A stretch of DNA of 64,000 nt from Drosophila persimilis (lineage: Eukaryota; Arthropoda; Insecta; Diptera; Drosophilidae), in contig NW_020825294.1 of assembly GCF_003286085.1 (NCBI RefSeq), forward strand, positions 5,766,001 through 5,830,000, read 5' to 3'. The translations under genes were made by a program, and so were the position numbers. The notes under the pieces were generated by a model. It was not told where the DNA came from, did no database searches, and saw only the letters and a program-made list of their open reading frames with translations. Below, one piece after another: positions 26,896-39,553 of the stretch (positions within the stretch are counted from its first letter, which is position 1; the number at the start of each line of letters is the position of its first letter).

Positions 26896-29652
26896 ATGAA
26901 TTCAGGCATATTTCTGGGCACAGCGGAGAACGGCCTGCGGCACGATAAGATTGTTATACTAGATGCGGGAGCACAGTACGGCAAGGTAAGAGTCAAGACA
27001 TTGCTTTGTTCCACCTTCCGTACTCAAAATATTTCTTGTTGCTTTACAGGTTATCGATCGCAAGGTGCGGGAACTGCTCGTGGAGTCGGATATACTGCCC
27101 CTAGATACACCAGCGGCAACGATACGGAATAATGGCTATCGGGGCATCATCATATCCGGCGGTCCCAATTCCGTGTATGCCGAGGATGCGCCCACGTACG
27201 ATCCGGATCTGTTTAAGCTGAAAATTCCCATGCTCGGAATTTGCTATGGCATGCAGCTAATCAACAAAGAGTTTGGCGGCAGCGTTCTCAAGACGGACGT
27301 CCGGGAAGATGGCCAACAGAACATTGAGATTGAGACCTCGTGCCCGCTGTTCAGGTGAGCGAAAGCCTAGAGAAACTCCCAATCCGATGGCAGCAAAAAG
27401 AAAGTGTTCAAATCGATTAAGCTTAATTGAATGCTGATACAATGCTGCCAGAATAATCTTTTAAGCCAAGAACAGTTCAGTTTAGAGCAGTCTATAAACT
27501 GATCTACACGTGGCCTAACAATAACTACCATTTACTGTAGATTTTGTTTCTTTTATTAATGTGGATATCCGTTTTCTTACAGCCGCCTCAGTCGCACACA
27601 GTCCGTACTGCTCACCCACGGGGACAGCGTGGAGCGAGTGGGCGAGAAGCTAAAGGTGGGGGGTTGGTCAACGAACCGCATCGTCACGGCCATCTACAGC
27701 GAGGTGTTGCGCATCTATGGAGTCCAGTTCCATCCAGAGGTGGATCTAACCATCAATGGCAAACAGATGCTATCAAATTTCCTCTATGAAATCTGCGAAC
27801 TAACGCCAAACTTCACAATGGGCAGCAGGAAGGAGGAGTGCATACGGTACATACGAGAGAAAGTGGGCAGTAATAAAGTCTTGGTAGGTTGTCCATACCT
27901 TAAAGAATCATTTAAACCGTAATCCCCAATTGAAATGTCTTGCTATTTGCAGCTCTTGGTCAGTGGCGGTGTGGATTCGAGTGTATGTGCAGCCTTGTTG
28001 CGCCGTGCCCTATACCCTAATCAAATAATTGCCGTGCATGTAGATAATGGTAGGCATAATCATTCGTTTAAAAGATAAACTCAATGGAATATATATTTAT
28101 CCAATGCACAGGTTTCATGCGCAAGAACGAAAGTGAAAAGGTGGAGCGTTCGTTGCGCGAAATTGGCATCGATTTGATAGTGCGAAAGGAATGCTATACG
28201 TTCCTCAAGGGCACCACGCAAGTGAAGCGACCCGGCCAGTATTCGGTCGTTGAGACGCCCATGCTCTGCCAGACCTACAACCCCGAGGAGAAGCGCAAGA
28301 TAATTGGTGATATATTCGTAAAGGTGACCAACGATGTGGTGGCCTTTCTGAAACTCAAACCCGAAGAAGTTATGCTCGCCCAGGGCACCCTCAGGCCGGA
28401 TCTAATTGAGTCTGCATCGAATATGGTCAGCACGAATGCAGAAACAATCAAAACGCATCACAATGACACGGATCTGATTAGGTTAGATCTCTACACCTGA
28501 TCCTTTAACATCACGTAACAATCGGAAACCCTTTTTGCAGAGAACTCCGCAATGCGGGACGCGTCGTAGAGCCTTTGTGCGACTTTCACAAGGATGAGGT
28601 ACGAGATCTGGGCAATGATCTGGGTCTGCCACCAGAGCTAGTCGAGCGACAACCCTTCCCAGGTCCCGGTCTGGCCATCCGCGTTCTGTGTGCCGAGGAG
28701 GCTTACATGGAGAAGGACTATTCAGAGACTCAGGCAAGTACCAGCCGCTCAATCAACACTCGATCACAATAGCTAATGCATTTTTTTTATAGGTAATTGT
28801 GCGTGTTATTGTGGACTATAAAAACAAACTGCAGAAGAACCATGCGCTCATAAATCGAGTGACGGGCGCCACCAGTGAGGCCGAACAAATAGAGCTACTG
28901 CGCATCTCTGCCAACTCAACGATCCAGGCTACCCTGCTGCCCATCCGGTCTGTGGGTGTGCAAGGCGACAAACGCAGCTACAGCTACGTGGTGGGGCTGT
29001 CTACGAGTCAAGAGCCCAACTGGATGGACCTGCTCTTCCTAGCAAAGATCATACCGCGTATTTTGCATAATGTCAATAGGGTATGCTATATCTTTGGGGA
29101 GCCCGTTCAGTATCTGGTCACGGACATAACGCACACAACCCTCAATACGGTGGTGTTGTCGCAGCTCCGGCAAGCCGATGCCATTGCAAATGAGGTACGA
29201 GAATCCACAATCCATAATATCCGGATTATATGATTTTAGATTATATTATATTATATTATATTATATAATTTTATATTTTTAGATTATCATGCAAGCGGGC
29301 TTGTACAGGAAAATCTCACAGATGCCTGTCGTTCTGATACCCGTGCACTTTGATCGCGATCCCATCAATAGGACGCCCTCCTGCAGAAGATCGGTGGTTC
29401 TGCGTCCCTTCATAACGAACGATTTTATGACTGGAGTGCCGGCTGTGCCTGGATCAGTGCAACTGCCATTGCAAGTAAGTGTGGGATCTTTACATACTCG
29501 AACTCTTGATCTGCAATACAGGATTGATTTGTATACTTGTTCTTTAATAGGTCCTTAATCAAATGGTGCGCGACATAACCAAGCTGGATGGAATCTCGCG
29601 GGTACTCTACGACTTGACCGCCAAGCCGCCGGGTACCACTGAGTGGGAATGA
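26896..29652 (+). CDS. bur: GMP synthetase (glutamine-hydrolysing), nine coding exons, 683 aa
   Basis: Coding exons: 26896-26985, 27050-27354, 27583-27883, 27953-28049, 28112-28481, 28541-28733, 28793-29194, 29283-29474 and 29551-29652. The protein makes GMP from XMP, ATP and glutamine in the cytosol. The N-terminal glutamine amidotransferase shows the nucleophile motif GICYGMQ and the HPEV histidine. The ATP pyrophosphatase part has the PP-loop [10 protein letters not shown]. The C-terminal dimerisation domain ends in PPGTTEWE, as in human GMPS. Length matches fly burgundy. The intron after 28733 starts with GC instead of GT (CAG, then GCAAGT), and only this boundary keeps frame. The first exon is non-coding. 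Confidence 0.96.
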
Positions 29653-30936
29653 TGCGCTCAAACCAAATCTTTCAACAGCCATTTCATAGAAATAGAGGAA
29701 ACAATAACAGCACCAGAGAGGAGCAGCAGTTGCAGCCGTACTATGCGGGAGCTTCAGAGTAGGAAAAAAGCAAATGATCGATCGAACGATCCGGTTTTGC
29801 CCCCTGAGGCAAAGCGACGCTTGGTAGCTGATCCCGACACCGATCCTGATACTGATCCTCCCCCGATAGAGAGCTGCCTTTAAGAGAGAAACGTGAAACG
29901 AGCGGAGAGTAACTGAAGCGTAAATACAACTATATAGTTCCCGCTTTTGAAACAACAACAAATCAGGTTCTTAATATCGATAATTGTTTGTAATTAATGC
30001 GGAATTAAGCAAAACAAAAAGGAAAGGCAAACTGTTTGCCCCACCCCCCCCTAAAAAATACTAATTATGTACATTTGCATGTTTTCTTCCTTTTATGAAA
30101 AGGAAATGCCTCTCCCCTCCTCTAACAAAAAAAAAAAAAACACGTAAAACAAAACAATTAAATTACGCATTTTTAGTTATATACATAAAGAAATATATAT
30201 GATATATATATAGATATGATATATATATTCGTACAGATATTAAATAAATACAAAATGGTCCCAGTTCTGAAAGTTGTAACAGCAGTGTGTTCCGAGGCAA
30301 AAGAAAGGCATGTGTTTGCAAAACAGAAAACGAAAAATATAAATAAAACAAACAAATTGTAAGAATATAGAAACAAGAAATATTATATGGTAAGCTAAAA
30401 TTATGAATTGTTATAAAAACGTCTATATTTAAAGAATGGCAAAAACACCAGAAACAACAATAAAAAAACCCCGATTACGATGATACAAGAAAAATGTAAT
30501 AAAACGAAAAAGCGATTTACATGCGTTTTATATTTAATCATGGCACCGCTGACAGTCCTTTCCCTGCTTTGGTCCTATGGTGAGGCTGGAGACTAGTTAC
30601 TCTATTTAATAAATTTATATTTTCCAAATAATAATGTATTAAGATCCCATCCAAAACTATTTTCAAAACCGGCAGAGATTTCTATAAGTTGTACTGCAAT
30701 GCTCTTTGAAGTTGTCGAAAATCTCAGCTTCATCATCATCATCGTAAATGGCGTAGGTACTAATAGAGGCCCGCAGACTAATCCCACTATTGTGGGATTT
30801 CTGTTCCCTGGCTTGGTCCTATGGGTAGGTTGGAAAGTCACCATTCTTTAAGCAGTCTTTTTTTGTTCCTGTTGCCGAAACCGAAACCTCTTTCAAGCTT
30901 TTGTCAAGTTGACATTCTATTCTTGTATCCCTGGTC
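29653..30936 (+). other. bur 3' UTR and gap to the MADF gene
   Basis: AT-rich non-coding sequence with poly-A runs and several AATAAA words (about 30457 and 30497) that could end bur transcripts. Between 30570 and 30950 a motif of about 20 bases, TGGTCCTATG followed by a GGCTGG-like end, occurs three times. No gene is supported. Confidence 0.55.
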
Positions 30937-31614
30937 CTATGTGTAGGCTGGCAATTCTCTTTCTTGTAGCAATGTTTGCACCTTGCGAAAGGCCTCGGGA
31001 CTGAGTACATAAGGTGAGCACTTGTTCCTTAGGTTTTCCAATGCCTTCAGCTTGCGGGCATACGATGTCAGACCTGTACTGTCAGACAACAGCATGAAGC
31101 ATTCCGATCTACGTGGAGTGGACTATAGGAAGAATATTCTGACTTATTCAATTGTAAAAAAGAATTCGTTCCAACTTACAGTCTTTGTGCAAAAGGGAGA
31201 TTTACACCATTTTCTGTCAAACATGTGATTTAAGAACTGCATTTTATCCCCGTATTGCAGTTTCGGTGCCACATCTATATCCGGTTGGAACTTGGCCGCC
31301 TGCTGTTGTATACGCTCCAGTTCGACACTATAGCGTAGCTTGTACATCAAGTTCTTCCATTGCTCGGCATCTGAGCCTTTCTTCATCTTTCCGGCAATCT
31401 CCTGCCAGACCTTCTCCCTCAAGGGTAAATTGAAAAAATCCGTATGGCATTGATGCCACAGGCATTCGTGGTCTTTATACAGAGCAATCAGCTTGAGATA
31501 TTTCATCATTCTACGCGTGAGCTCTGGAGACTTCACAGTTATAGGTGAGGCGGTTGGTTCGATAGGTGCGGATGTGATTCTCTTGGGAGCACCAACATGT
31601 CGATGACAACTCAT
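30937..31614 (-). CDS. MADF-domain protein, two exons, 206 aa
   Basis: Exons on the minus strand are 31614-31180 and 31122-30937, joined in phase 0 through a 57-base GT-AG intron. Residues of about 40-105 form a MADF domain: an LIALYK start, the ECLW core, a KVWQEIA helix and a following helix. MADF proteins are Myb/SANT-like DNA-binding factors, greatly expanded in Drosophila, and often repress transcription. I see no BESS motif in the remaining 100 residues. The gene lies between bur and Acon, pointing the same way as Acon. I cannot name an orthologue. The domain call is firm; a regulatory role is inferred. Confidence 0.8.
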
Positions 31615-32481
31615 TTTTCGGGTTGGGAATTTTGACTATTGCTAAAAATAAATCGAAAAAAAACTAAATAAAATCTATATCTAATCCATCTATAAAAGAA
31701 AACATATTTGTATTTTGACATATATAGTTTTTTTTCGATAATGTTGTTTAAAGTCTATAACCTTTTGTACTTTCAACGACTCTTAAATAACGCTTTATTA
31801 TACAAATCAAAAATTAAAAGTTTTTAAGAAAAATCAAAAGGTTTAAAAAACTTTTCCAAAAAATACTAGCCGTGAAATTCGAACCATTCTTGCTATTATG
31901 CTTTATTTTCCAATAGTTTATAATAATATCAACTCTCTGGTACCTTCTTAAATCGTATAATTGATACAATTAGTTAATCCTGTGTGAATAAAGTTTAGTC
32001 AAGGACAGGGGATGCGATTATGATGATTATTGTCCGATTTCGGGTTCAAATAAAAGAGTCAGTTCAATACGTATATTTACTTTAAGTTTTATTCGCACTT
32101 CATCGTCTTCATAGTCGTCGCAATCTGCAGATCTGCTCAGACAAGTTCGCAAAACATAATCAAAATCGATATCGAAGGAAACATTGCAAAGCAAGAATTA
32201 CAAAATAATAATAGTAATAATAATAATAGATGTTTGTATAATTATAAGTATGTATATAAAACTCTCTCTAATTCTCGCTCGGTTACATGTTCATTCACTT
32301 TTTAAAATAGCACAAAAATCTATAAACAATTTGAAAAAAAATTGAATAACAATACCATAAACTTGATTGCTTGCGTTGTGTGTCTGAGTATGTGTCTACA
32401 CCTATCTGGTATCTGATAGGATCGGGTAAACAGAATCGTTTTGGATACGGGGGGATCTTAAGTAAGTTCAAGGTGCGCCAT
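31615..32481. other. Acon 3' UTR and intergenic gap
   Basis: Strongly AT-rich, non-coding. The portion nearest Acon (from about 32080) should be its 3' UTR. No other feature is recognised. Confidence 0.6.
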
Positions 32482-35400
32482 TTATTGGGCGGCCAGCTCC
32501 TTCATGCGGTTGAGAGCGCTACCAGCCTTGAACCATCCAATCTGCAGGTCGTTCAATGTGTGATTTAGCTTGATCTTATCGACCTTGTCGCCGTTCTTGA
32601 TCTCGCAATCGACGGGCTTGCCGGGCGCCAGGTCGTTCAAATTGACCAGGGAAATCTTGCTTGTGGGTTGGATCTATTAAAAAAACAGATCTTGATTATT
32701 TTTGGCACTTCAAATCGAATGGATAAGCCCCTCATACCTTATCGTAATCAGCGGCATTGGCAAAGGTCAGTGGCAGGAGACCCTGCTTCTTCAGGTTGGT
32801 CTCGTGGATACGGGCAAAGGACTTGACAATGATGGCACGGCCACCAAGATGACGTGGCTCCAGAGCGGCATGCTCGCGGGACGAACCCTCGCCGTAGTTC
32901 TCATCACCGACGGCCACCCACTTGACATTGTTGGCCTTGTAGTCGCGAGCCACATCGGGTACACCGCCCCAGGAGCCATTGCGCTGGTTCTTGATGTTGT
33001 TCATCTCATTATTCTCTGCATTAGTGGCTCCAATGAACATGTTGTTGGAGATGTTGTCCAAATGGCCGCGATACTTCAGCCAGGGACCAGCCGCCGAGAT
33101 GTGATCAGTGGTGCACTTTCCCTTGACCTTGATCAGCACGGTAAGATCGGTCAGATCCTGGCCGTTCCACTTGTCGAAGGGCTCCAGAAGTTGCAGGCGC
33201 TGCGACTTGGGATCCACAGCAACCGAAACAGAGTCGCCAGTCTGTGAGAAAACATGAAAATGTAAAGGAAATACCAAACGGGCACAGAAATCTCAATGGA
33301 TACTCACTTTTGGGGGAGCGGTGTAGGTATCCTGACCGGGATCGAAACCCTTGGCGGGCAACTCATCACCGAACGGGGCCTTCAACTTGAACTTCTTGCC
33401 ATCGGAGCCGGTAAGTTCATCCGTCAACGGATTAAAGTCCAAACGACCGGCAATCGACAGGGCGGTGACCAGCTCGGGACTGGTCACAAAGCAATGGGTG
33501 GCCGCATTGGCATCGTTACGTCCGGTAAAGTTACGGTTATACGACGTGACAATGGTGTTCTTTTCGCCCTTCTTCACATCCTGACGATCCCACTGGCCAA
33601 TGCAGGGCCCGCAGGCGTTGGCCAGCACAGTACCGCCGAATTTGTCGAACACCTCCGAGATTCCATCTCGCTCAATGGTGGCACGGATCTGTTCCGAGCC
33701 GGGGGTCACATTGAAAGGTATCTTCGACTTGATGCCATGGGCCATGGCATCCTTGGCAATGCTGGCGCAACGGCCCATATCCTCGTATGAGGAGTTCGTG
33801 CAGGAGCCAATCAGACCCACACGAATGTCCATGGGGTAGCCGTTCTTCTTGGAGTTCTCCCCAAGCTTGCTGATGGGATGGCCCAGATCGGGGGTGAACG
33901 GGCCATTCACATGCGGCTCCAGGGTATCCAGATTGATCTCAATCAGCTCATCGTATTCGCAGTTCTTGTCAGCCGTCAAAATCTTTGACTGGAACTTCTG
34001 GGCCTCGGCGGCAATGCCAGCACGTCCGGTGGACTTCAGGTAATCGCCCATGCGCTTGTTGAACGGGAACAGCGAAGTGGTGGCACCGATCTCAGCACCC
34101 ATGTTGCAGATGGTGGCCATTCCCGTGCAGGAGATGTGGTCAACGCCCTTGCCGTGGTACTCAATGATGGCACCAGTGCCGCCCTTAACGGTCAGAATGT
34201 CGGCCACCTTCAGGATCACGTCCTTGGGGGACGTCCACCCACTGATCTTGCCCGTGAGATGGACACCAATCACCTTGGGGCACTTGAGCTCCCAGGGAAT
34301 GTCGGCCATCACATCGACGGCATCTGCGCCACCCACTCCAATGCAGAGTCCACCCAGACCGCCGCCATTGGGGGTGTGGGAGTCAGTGCCGATCATGAGG
34401 AGGCCGGGGAAGGCGTAGTTCTCCAGAATGATCTGATGAATGATACCGCTGCCTGGCTTCCAGAAGCCCAGCCCATACTTGGCGCAGGTGCTGGCCAGGA
34501 AATCGTAGACCTCGCGATTCAGATCCTTGGCGCGGGCCAAATCCTTAACGCCACCAACCTGCGCTTCGATCAAGTGATCGCAATGCACCGTCGAGGGCAC
34601 GGCCACTCGCTTCAGGCCGGACGAGATGAACTGCAGCAGAGCCATCTGGGCAGTGGCATCCTGCATGGCCACGCGATCGGGACGCAGGCGCAGATACGAG
34701 GTGCCGCGCTCAATATCCTGATTGGCGGGATCATCCAAATGCGAGTACAGCACCTTCTCCGACAGCGTCAGCGGGCGATTGAGGCGACTGCGAACCACAT
34801 CCAGTCGCTGGTTCAGCTTCTCGTACGGCAGGAAGACGTCCGAGTCGAACTTGGACAGGGCAACCTTCGAGGCCGAGTAGCAGGAGGCATGGAACTGGCG
34901 CACCATCGCTGTTTCACTGACAACATTTTTGCCCAGCCTGCACACCTGAAAAACCAGATCAAGATCGTACATCGTATAATTAGCACATATTCTCACTAAA
35001 GTCAACAACCGGGACAGTACAGTGCAGCCTCCATCCGTCTGCTTTCTCTACCGACTGGTTTATTATCAAATCGTTTGGTTGGGGGGGACACTGTGCTTGT
35101 TTCTTTTTTGATGGATTCGTTTAGAGCGTAATAAACACTAGATTAACATGTCACGGGCCCTCTCAACATTAATTTGATTGAAGCCGCGTTATCAAGGAAA
35201 TGTCTAAATCGTAATTAAGAGCCTATATTAGATAGGTGCTTGATAAGGGTTTGATCTACTAAATACAGTAGAAGCTATAGTCGATCATCAATTTGTGGCT
35301 TCATGCAGACGACAAGTATACTGTTGTTGTACAATTCTCGAGAATTCTCTTGTTCAGCATTCGCTTGTGCGTCTCGAGTTGAGCATAAAGATGCCGCGTC

Positions 35401-36761
35401 AATAACAGGTTAAAATATAATATATTATAGCATCAAAATTAGCTCAAACTATTGCCACTTTCCAATGCAAACGTATTTTCTCATGTAACCAGCTTTACAA
35501 GAGGCTCAAGAATTAAAATATCTCAACTCTATCGTTATATCGTATCGATAATCCCGCGATCGTTCCGCTGTCGCGTAATGTTTGGGGAATTGTTAATTAT
35601 ATTTTGGAAAAATTCACATGCACAATGTAGCTGCAAGTATATCTTGAAAATCTAAAAAGTGTATGCTATTAACTGCTCGTTATGTGGACAGCTGATTGTA
35701 TATTCCAGATATACATACTCATCTACATGCATACACACATATACACATTTGCATAAGAGTCACGGGTTTTGCTACTATATTTTATATTGTGCAAAATTAT
35801 TAAGATCAATGAACTGGCACAATGAATCTATTAAATCATACACATTTATATACAAATAATGATAAGCTTTTAAGAAATATATACATATGTAGTTATGTAC
35901 TAGATAAAAATGTATATTTATCAGATAAACGAATGATAAATCATTTCAATATATGTAATCCAATTTACATATAAAAGTAAATATCACCCGATTAATTTGT
36001 ACATTGTTGCAACATTCTAGAAACCAAAAGAAAGCCAAACAAAATCGAAACTGCAATGCAATTACGTCGACAAATAGGGTCATTAACTTGTTGGCAAGCC
36101 ACAGACAGTACAGAACACCGTACAGTGAAGCCTTTGCAAAAAACCATTGGCGAGCGCGTGATACAATTGCTAAGAAACATTTAATTGAAGCTATATTTAG
36201 TTGTAGGCATTATCTTGAATGTAAGTAAACCTGTCACAGATAAGACGGACCGACCGGACCCAAGATATATGCTAGCGAATCTCCTGGTTAAATAACCCAC
36301 GGCAGGCAGCGCAACTATTATGTAAATGCAAATTATAATAGATCCAAAATGGTGTTAATTGAAATGCACCGCCCACTGATGCACCAGCCTTTTCCAACCA
36401 AGAGATGCGTTTGTAGCTTAGCCATGGAGTAGGAACGGCAGGGGATAGGAGGGAACGGATGGGAATCACTATCACAATGTACCTCGGTGTTAGGTAACAA
36501 CTTTTGATTTCGTTTTTAGGTTAGAAAAGAACTGAGCAAAAATATTGGCCACTTTTCCCCATCCTAAGATCCTGCACATGAATACGCATGATTTTTCACG
36601 TATTTTTTTGTTATTGCACTGTTCCTCCAGTCTTGATAAAATTTGATTGGGGTGTACGTAGGTTTAGGTTTCTATTGGAAATTCGCACGATAGGCAGGCA
36701 GAACACAAACGCGCGGCAATCAACGTACCTGTGCCTGGGCACTCATTAGTCTCGCAGCCAT
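32482..36761 (-). CDS. Acon: Mitochondrial aconitase, four exons, 788 aa
   Basis: Exons on the minus strand: 36761-36729, 34945-33308, 33241-32738 and 32673-32482, all joined in phase 0. It converts citrate to isocitrate in the TCA cycle, holding a 4Fe-4S cluster. The short first exon (11 codons) plus the start of exon 2 give an Arg- and Ser-rich mitochondrial targeting sequence. Iron-sulphur cysteines are seen in GSCTNSS and ACGPCIGQW. The swivel domain carries [14 protein letters not shown] and a [13 protein letters not shown] stretch typical of aconitase. Length fits the fly enzyme. Intron 1 is 1.8 kb. The gene is divergent from the PLD3-like paralogue. Confidence 0.96.
34946..36728 (-). 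other. Acon intron 1 (1.8 kb)
   Basis: It separates the 11-codon first exon from the rest of Acon. AT-rich, with no gene recognised. A perfect DRE word TATCGATA lies at 35543-35550 and could mark an internal promoter, but nothing else supports that. Confidence 0.7.
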
Positions 36762-36958
36762 TATTTCGCGTTTATTTGCCTAATATGCAAGTACGTAGAG
36801 AACACGTCGAGATTTGATTACAGCACAAAAAGTTCCAAGTTCAAGCCCAGCCGCGTATCAAAATTTTCAGCCCTCTCAGCCGGAAGATTTTAACACAACA
36901 GAAAACAGACTGCGAACCGCGGATGCAGTGGGGGTCCCGCCAGTGTGCGAGAGTTCCA

Positions 36959-37180
36959 CCCACTTAACCCACATTTATTTAAACAGGTGACAAACTTTAG
37001 TTAAACCGTGGAAAATAATACTTCTTGCAAATTATTCTTGTAGATTCATCCTTTTCGTTACTTCGAAAAAAATTACCACGATATTTTTCACCTGAACTTC
37101 GGTAAAATTCTTCAACCTTCATCTCTTTGTTGGAGTGTATTTTAATACCCACTGGTCGACAATGGGTTAATCGTACGCTC
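36959..37180 (+). repeat. Dispersed repeat, copy A (5' half)
   Basis: This stretch in the Acon/PLD intergenic gap matches 61701-61896 over most of its length. Shared words in order are CCCACTTAACCC, TTTAAACAG or TTAAACAG, ATTCTTCTTGTAGAT-like, TTTTAATACCC or TTAAAATACCCC, and ACAATGGGTTAATCGT. It is probably an old non-coding mobile element whose family I do not recognise. Confidence 0.65.
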
Positions 37181-37319
37181 GCTGGTGCTACCCATTACTG
37201 GCCCGTTTGTTTGCGTAGGCGGGCGGCCCATTTCTAACAACTGTGCGAATAATAAATAAGTAAAACACTGGGAAACATGTTTGTTGAAGCGCAGTCAGAG
37301 TCAGCCAGGGACAAGCGCC

Positions 37320-38870
37320 ATGTCAGAGCGTCGTGGGGTTCAGGACATACCCGTGGACTACCAGCCAGTGGCCACACAAGCAGATCACATTCCATCAACC
37401 TCATCCTGCTGCAGGCGGCCAAACTGCAATATTGTCGCGCGAGATGAGCGAGAAGTGTGCTGCTGTGGTCACGGGTACATCATACCAGTTTTCATACTGT
37501 TCGTTCTTGTGCTGATAGTCCTGCTGTTGCCTTGGGAGACCTTCCACCGCAACGAGGGGGCAGACGCAAGCACCCCTGGCCCAGTTGCGGCCGCGTTTCC
37601 ATGCCAACTCCAGCTGGTGGAGAGCCTGCCCACAGGCCTCAACTACAGCGGCGGCAACCACCCTCAGTTGATGGTGATGACCCTCAGTACGTTCGAGGCC
37701 TGGCAGCTGCTGCTGGGCAAGGCAAAGACCTCTGTGGACATTGCCGCACCCTACTGGACGCTACGCGGTGTCGGTGTCAATGACAGCAGCAGCACTCAGC
37801 ATGGGGATCAGCTCTTTCAGCGCCTGCTCTCCAACGGCGATGCGGGTAGGCCGAAACTGCGCATACGAATCGCCCTGAACCGCAGCCAGGAGAGTATCTG
37901 GCATGCGGACGCCAGGATCTTCTCCAACTACGGGGCTGCCGATGTGGTGGCAGTTGAGCGGCTGCGCGGAAATTTTTGGATTGTGGATGGACAGCACTTC
38001 TACCTAGGCAGCGCCAACATGGACTGGCGATCGCTGAGCCAGCGCAAGGAAATGGGTGTTTTGGGGCAAAACTGTCCCCATCTGACCCGTGATCTGGGGA
38101 AGATTTTCAAGGCCTATTGGTACTTGGGCAGCAACGATATGCCCAGCTACTGGCCCTGGATCTATCACACGCACATCAATCAGCGGCGACCATTGCTGCT
38201 AAATGTGAACATGAATTACACAATGCACGCCTACATCTCCAGTTCACCGCCTCCGCTGGCGGCCTCAGGGCGTGCGCATGAACTAGATGCCGTCCTTAAT
38301 GCCATCGACAAGGCGACGGAACTCGTCTGCATTGCTTTGGTGGACTATTATCCATTATTGAGGCACGAAAGCCAGGTAGAATATTGGCCGCTTATAGATA
38401 ATGCTCTGCGCAAGGCTGCCGTCGAAAGAGGAGTGGTCATCAAACTGCTCATATCCTGGTGGAAGTATTCCGATCCAAGCGAAGATCACTTTCTACGCTC
38501 GCTGCAGGCCCTCTCCCAGCTGAGGGAAGAAGTCGACATAGAAATTGTGGGTGAGGCATAAAATTGACATCAGCATGAACTTATCTTTCTCATTTTGCAG
38601 CGCCGCTTTGTGGTTCCCACCACAGAGGCTCACGAAAAGATCGCCCACGGACGTGTCAGTCATAATTCCTACATGGTCACGGAGGATGTCGTCTATATTG
38701 GAACCTCCAGCTGGTCGGGGGAGCAATTCACTTACTCGGCTGGTGTGGGACTAGTCCTCCACGACATGGTATACAATAACAAAAGTCTTCGCACAGATTT
38801 ATTAGCTGTTTTCCATCGAGATTGGTTTAGTCCGTTTTCGCTGCCACTGAAGCACAATTTTCGGATTTAA
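37320..38870 (+). CDS. PLD3/4-like membrane protein paralogue, both HKD motifs degenerate, 498 aa
   Basis: Exons are 37320-38546 and 38601-38870, joined in phase 0 (donor GTGGGT). A type II membrane segment lies at residues 52-71, after a Cys-rich N-terminus. The rest aligns throughout with the intact gene at 44950-46483 and with the PLD3/PLD4 family of endolysosomal 5' exonucleases. In the first HKD motif the His and Lys are gone: where the intact copy reads HTKLWIVD, this one reads RGNFWIVD and is about six residues shorter just before. In the second, HNK has become HNS (residue 432). The Asp and the GSANMDW and GTSSWSG stretches remain. The frame is fully open and splicing is conserved, so it is likely expressed but not catalytic. 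An out-of-frame upstream ATG lies at 37277. Confidence 0.88.
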
Positions 38871-38914
38871 ATACGTCCGCCTTACCTCAGGCAGTTTGCA
38901 GCACTGCCCAGTCC

Positions 38915-38924
38915 AACAGCTGAT
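38915..38924. promoter_or_regulatory. E-box core-promoter motif 5 upstream of NDUFAF2
   Basis: AACAGCTGAT matches the fly core-promoter motif 5 consensus AWCAGCTGWT and lies 106 bases before the NDUFAF2 ATG, a usual place for it. Confidence 0.6.
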
Positions 38925-39029
38925 AATGTCATAACAAAAGTAGGACCTAACCTAAAAATTCCTTCACCCAAATCTCAATTTAATTTTACTTTCAAATTTG
39001 AATAAAAACAAAACAAATCAAAAAGCAGC

Positions 39030-39485
39030 ATGGCCCAGAAGCCGACGCGTGATATATTTGGTATTATTTTTAAAAACTTTTGGAATTCGTTGCGACCGCG
39101 CCAATTCCGCGGCAACTACATTGGAGAGGATTATTTCGGCAACAAATACTTTGAGATTCCGGCAAACCCCGCGATTGGAAAGCGCAAATCCTCGCGTTGG
39201 TTTGAGCCGGCAGACAAGGATGCGTTCGATCAAGAATTAACCGCCGAATGGGAGGCCTGGTTGCGGGGACGTCGTGAAGAACCCCCGACGCGTGAGGAGC
39301 TGGTGAAAAATCTACAAATTATGGACATGAAAAAGCGAAACGCGGCCGAGCTGGATGCCACCTATGCAAAGGCCAAGGATGAGAAAGCAATGCCGAAGCA
39401 GGTGGAGGGCCAAACCATTGGCACGTTTCCCAAGTACAAAGACTACGAATTCATACCGGGACGGGATCCACCAGAGAAGAAGTAG
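39030..39485 (+). CDS. NDUFAF2: NDUFAF2 (B17.2L, mimitin) complex I assembly factor, 151 aa
   Basis: A single-exon gene. The protein begins with a short basic segment and carries the NDUFA12/B17.2-family signature, YIGEDYFGNKYFE, followed by a KRKSSRWFEP stretch and WEAWLRGRREEPPT. In that family NDUFAF2 is the assembly factor that occupies the NDUFA12 site on the matrix arm of complex I before the late subunit joins. The extended C-terminus after the WLRGR motif (residues 75-151) fits NDUFAF2 better than the NDUFA12 subunit. The coding region begins only 160 bases after the PLD paralogue stop. Confidence 0.88.
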   Translation: MAQKPTRDIFGIIFKNFWNSLRPRQFRGNYIGEDYFGNKYFEIPANPAIGKRKSSRWFEPADKDAFDQELTAEWEAWLRGRREEPPTREELVKNLQIMDMKKRNAAELDATYAKAKDEKAMPKQVEGQTIGTFPKYKDYEFIPGRDPPEKK

Positions 39486-39553
39486 CTTAGGGAAGGGATA
39501 CATATTTTAAATGAATTTAATGTGTAAATATATTAATTATATAGTTTAATGCT

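Noticed and set aside
35543..35550. DRE in Acon intron 1 as an alternative promoter
   Set aside because: A single 8-base word with no other promoter signs and no alternative start codon in frame with exon 2.
37277..37445. Start of the PLD paralogue at the ATG at 37277
   Set aside because: That frame ends at a TGA before 37450 and does not encode the family. It is an overlapping upstream frame at most.
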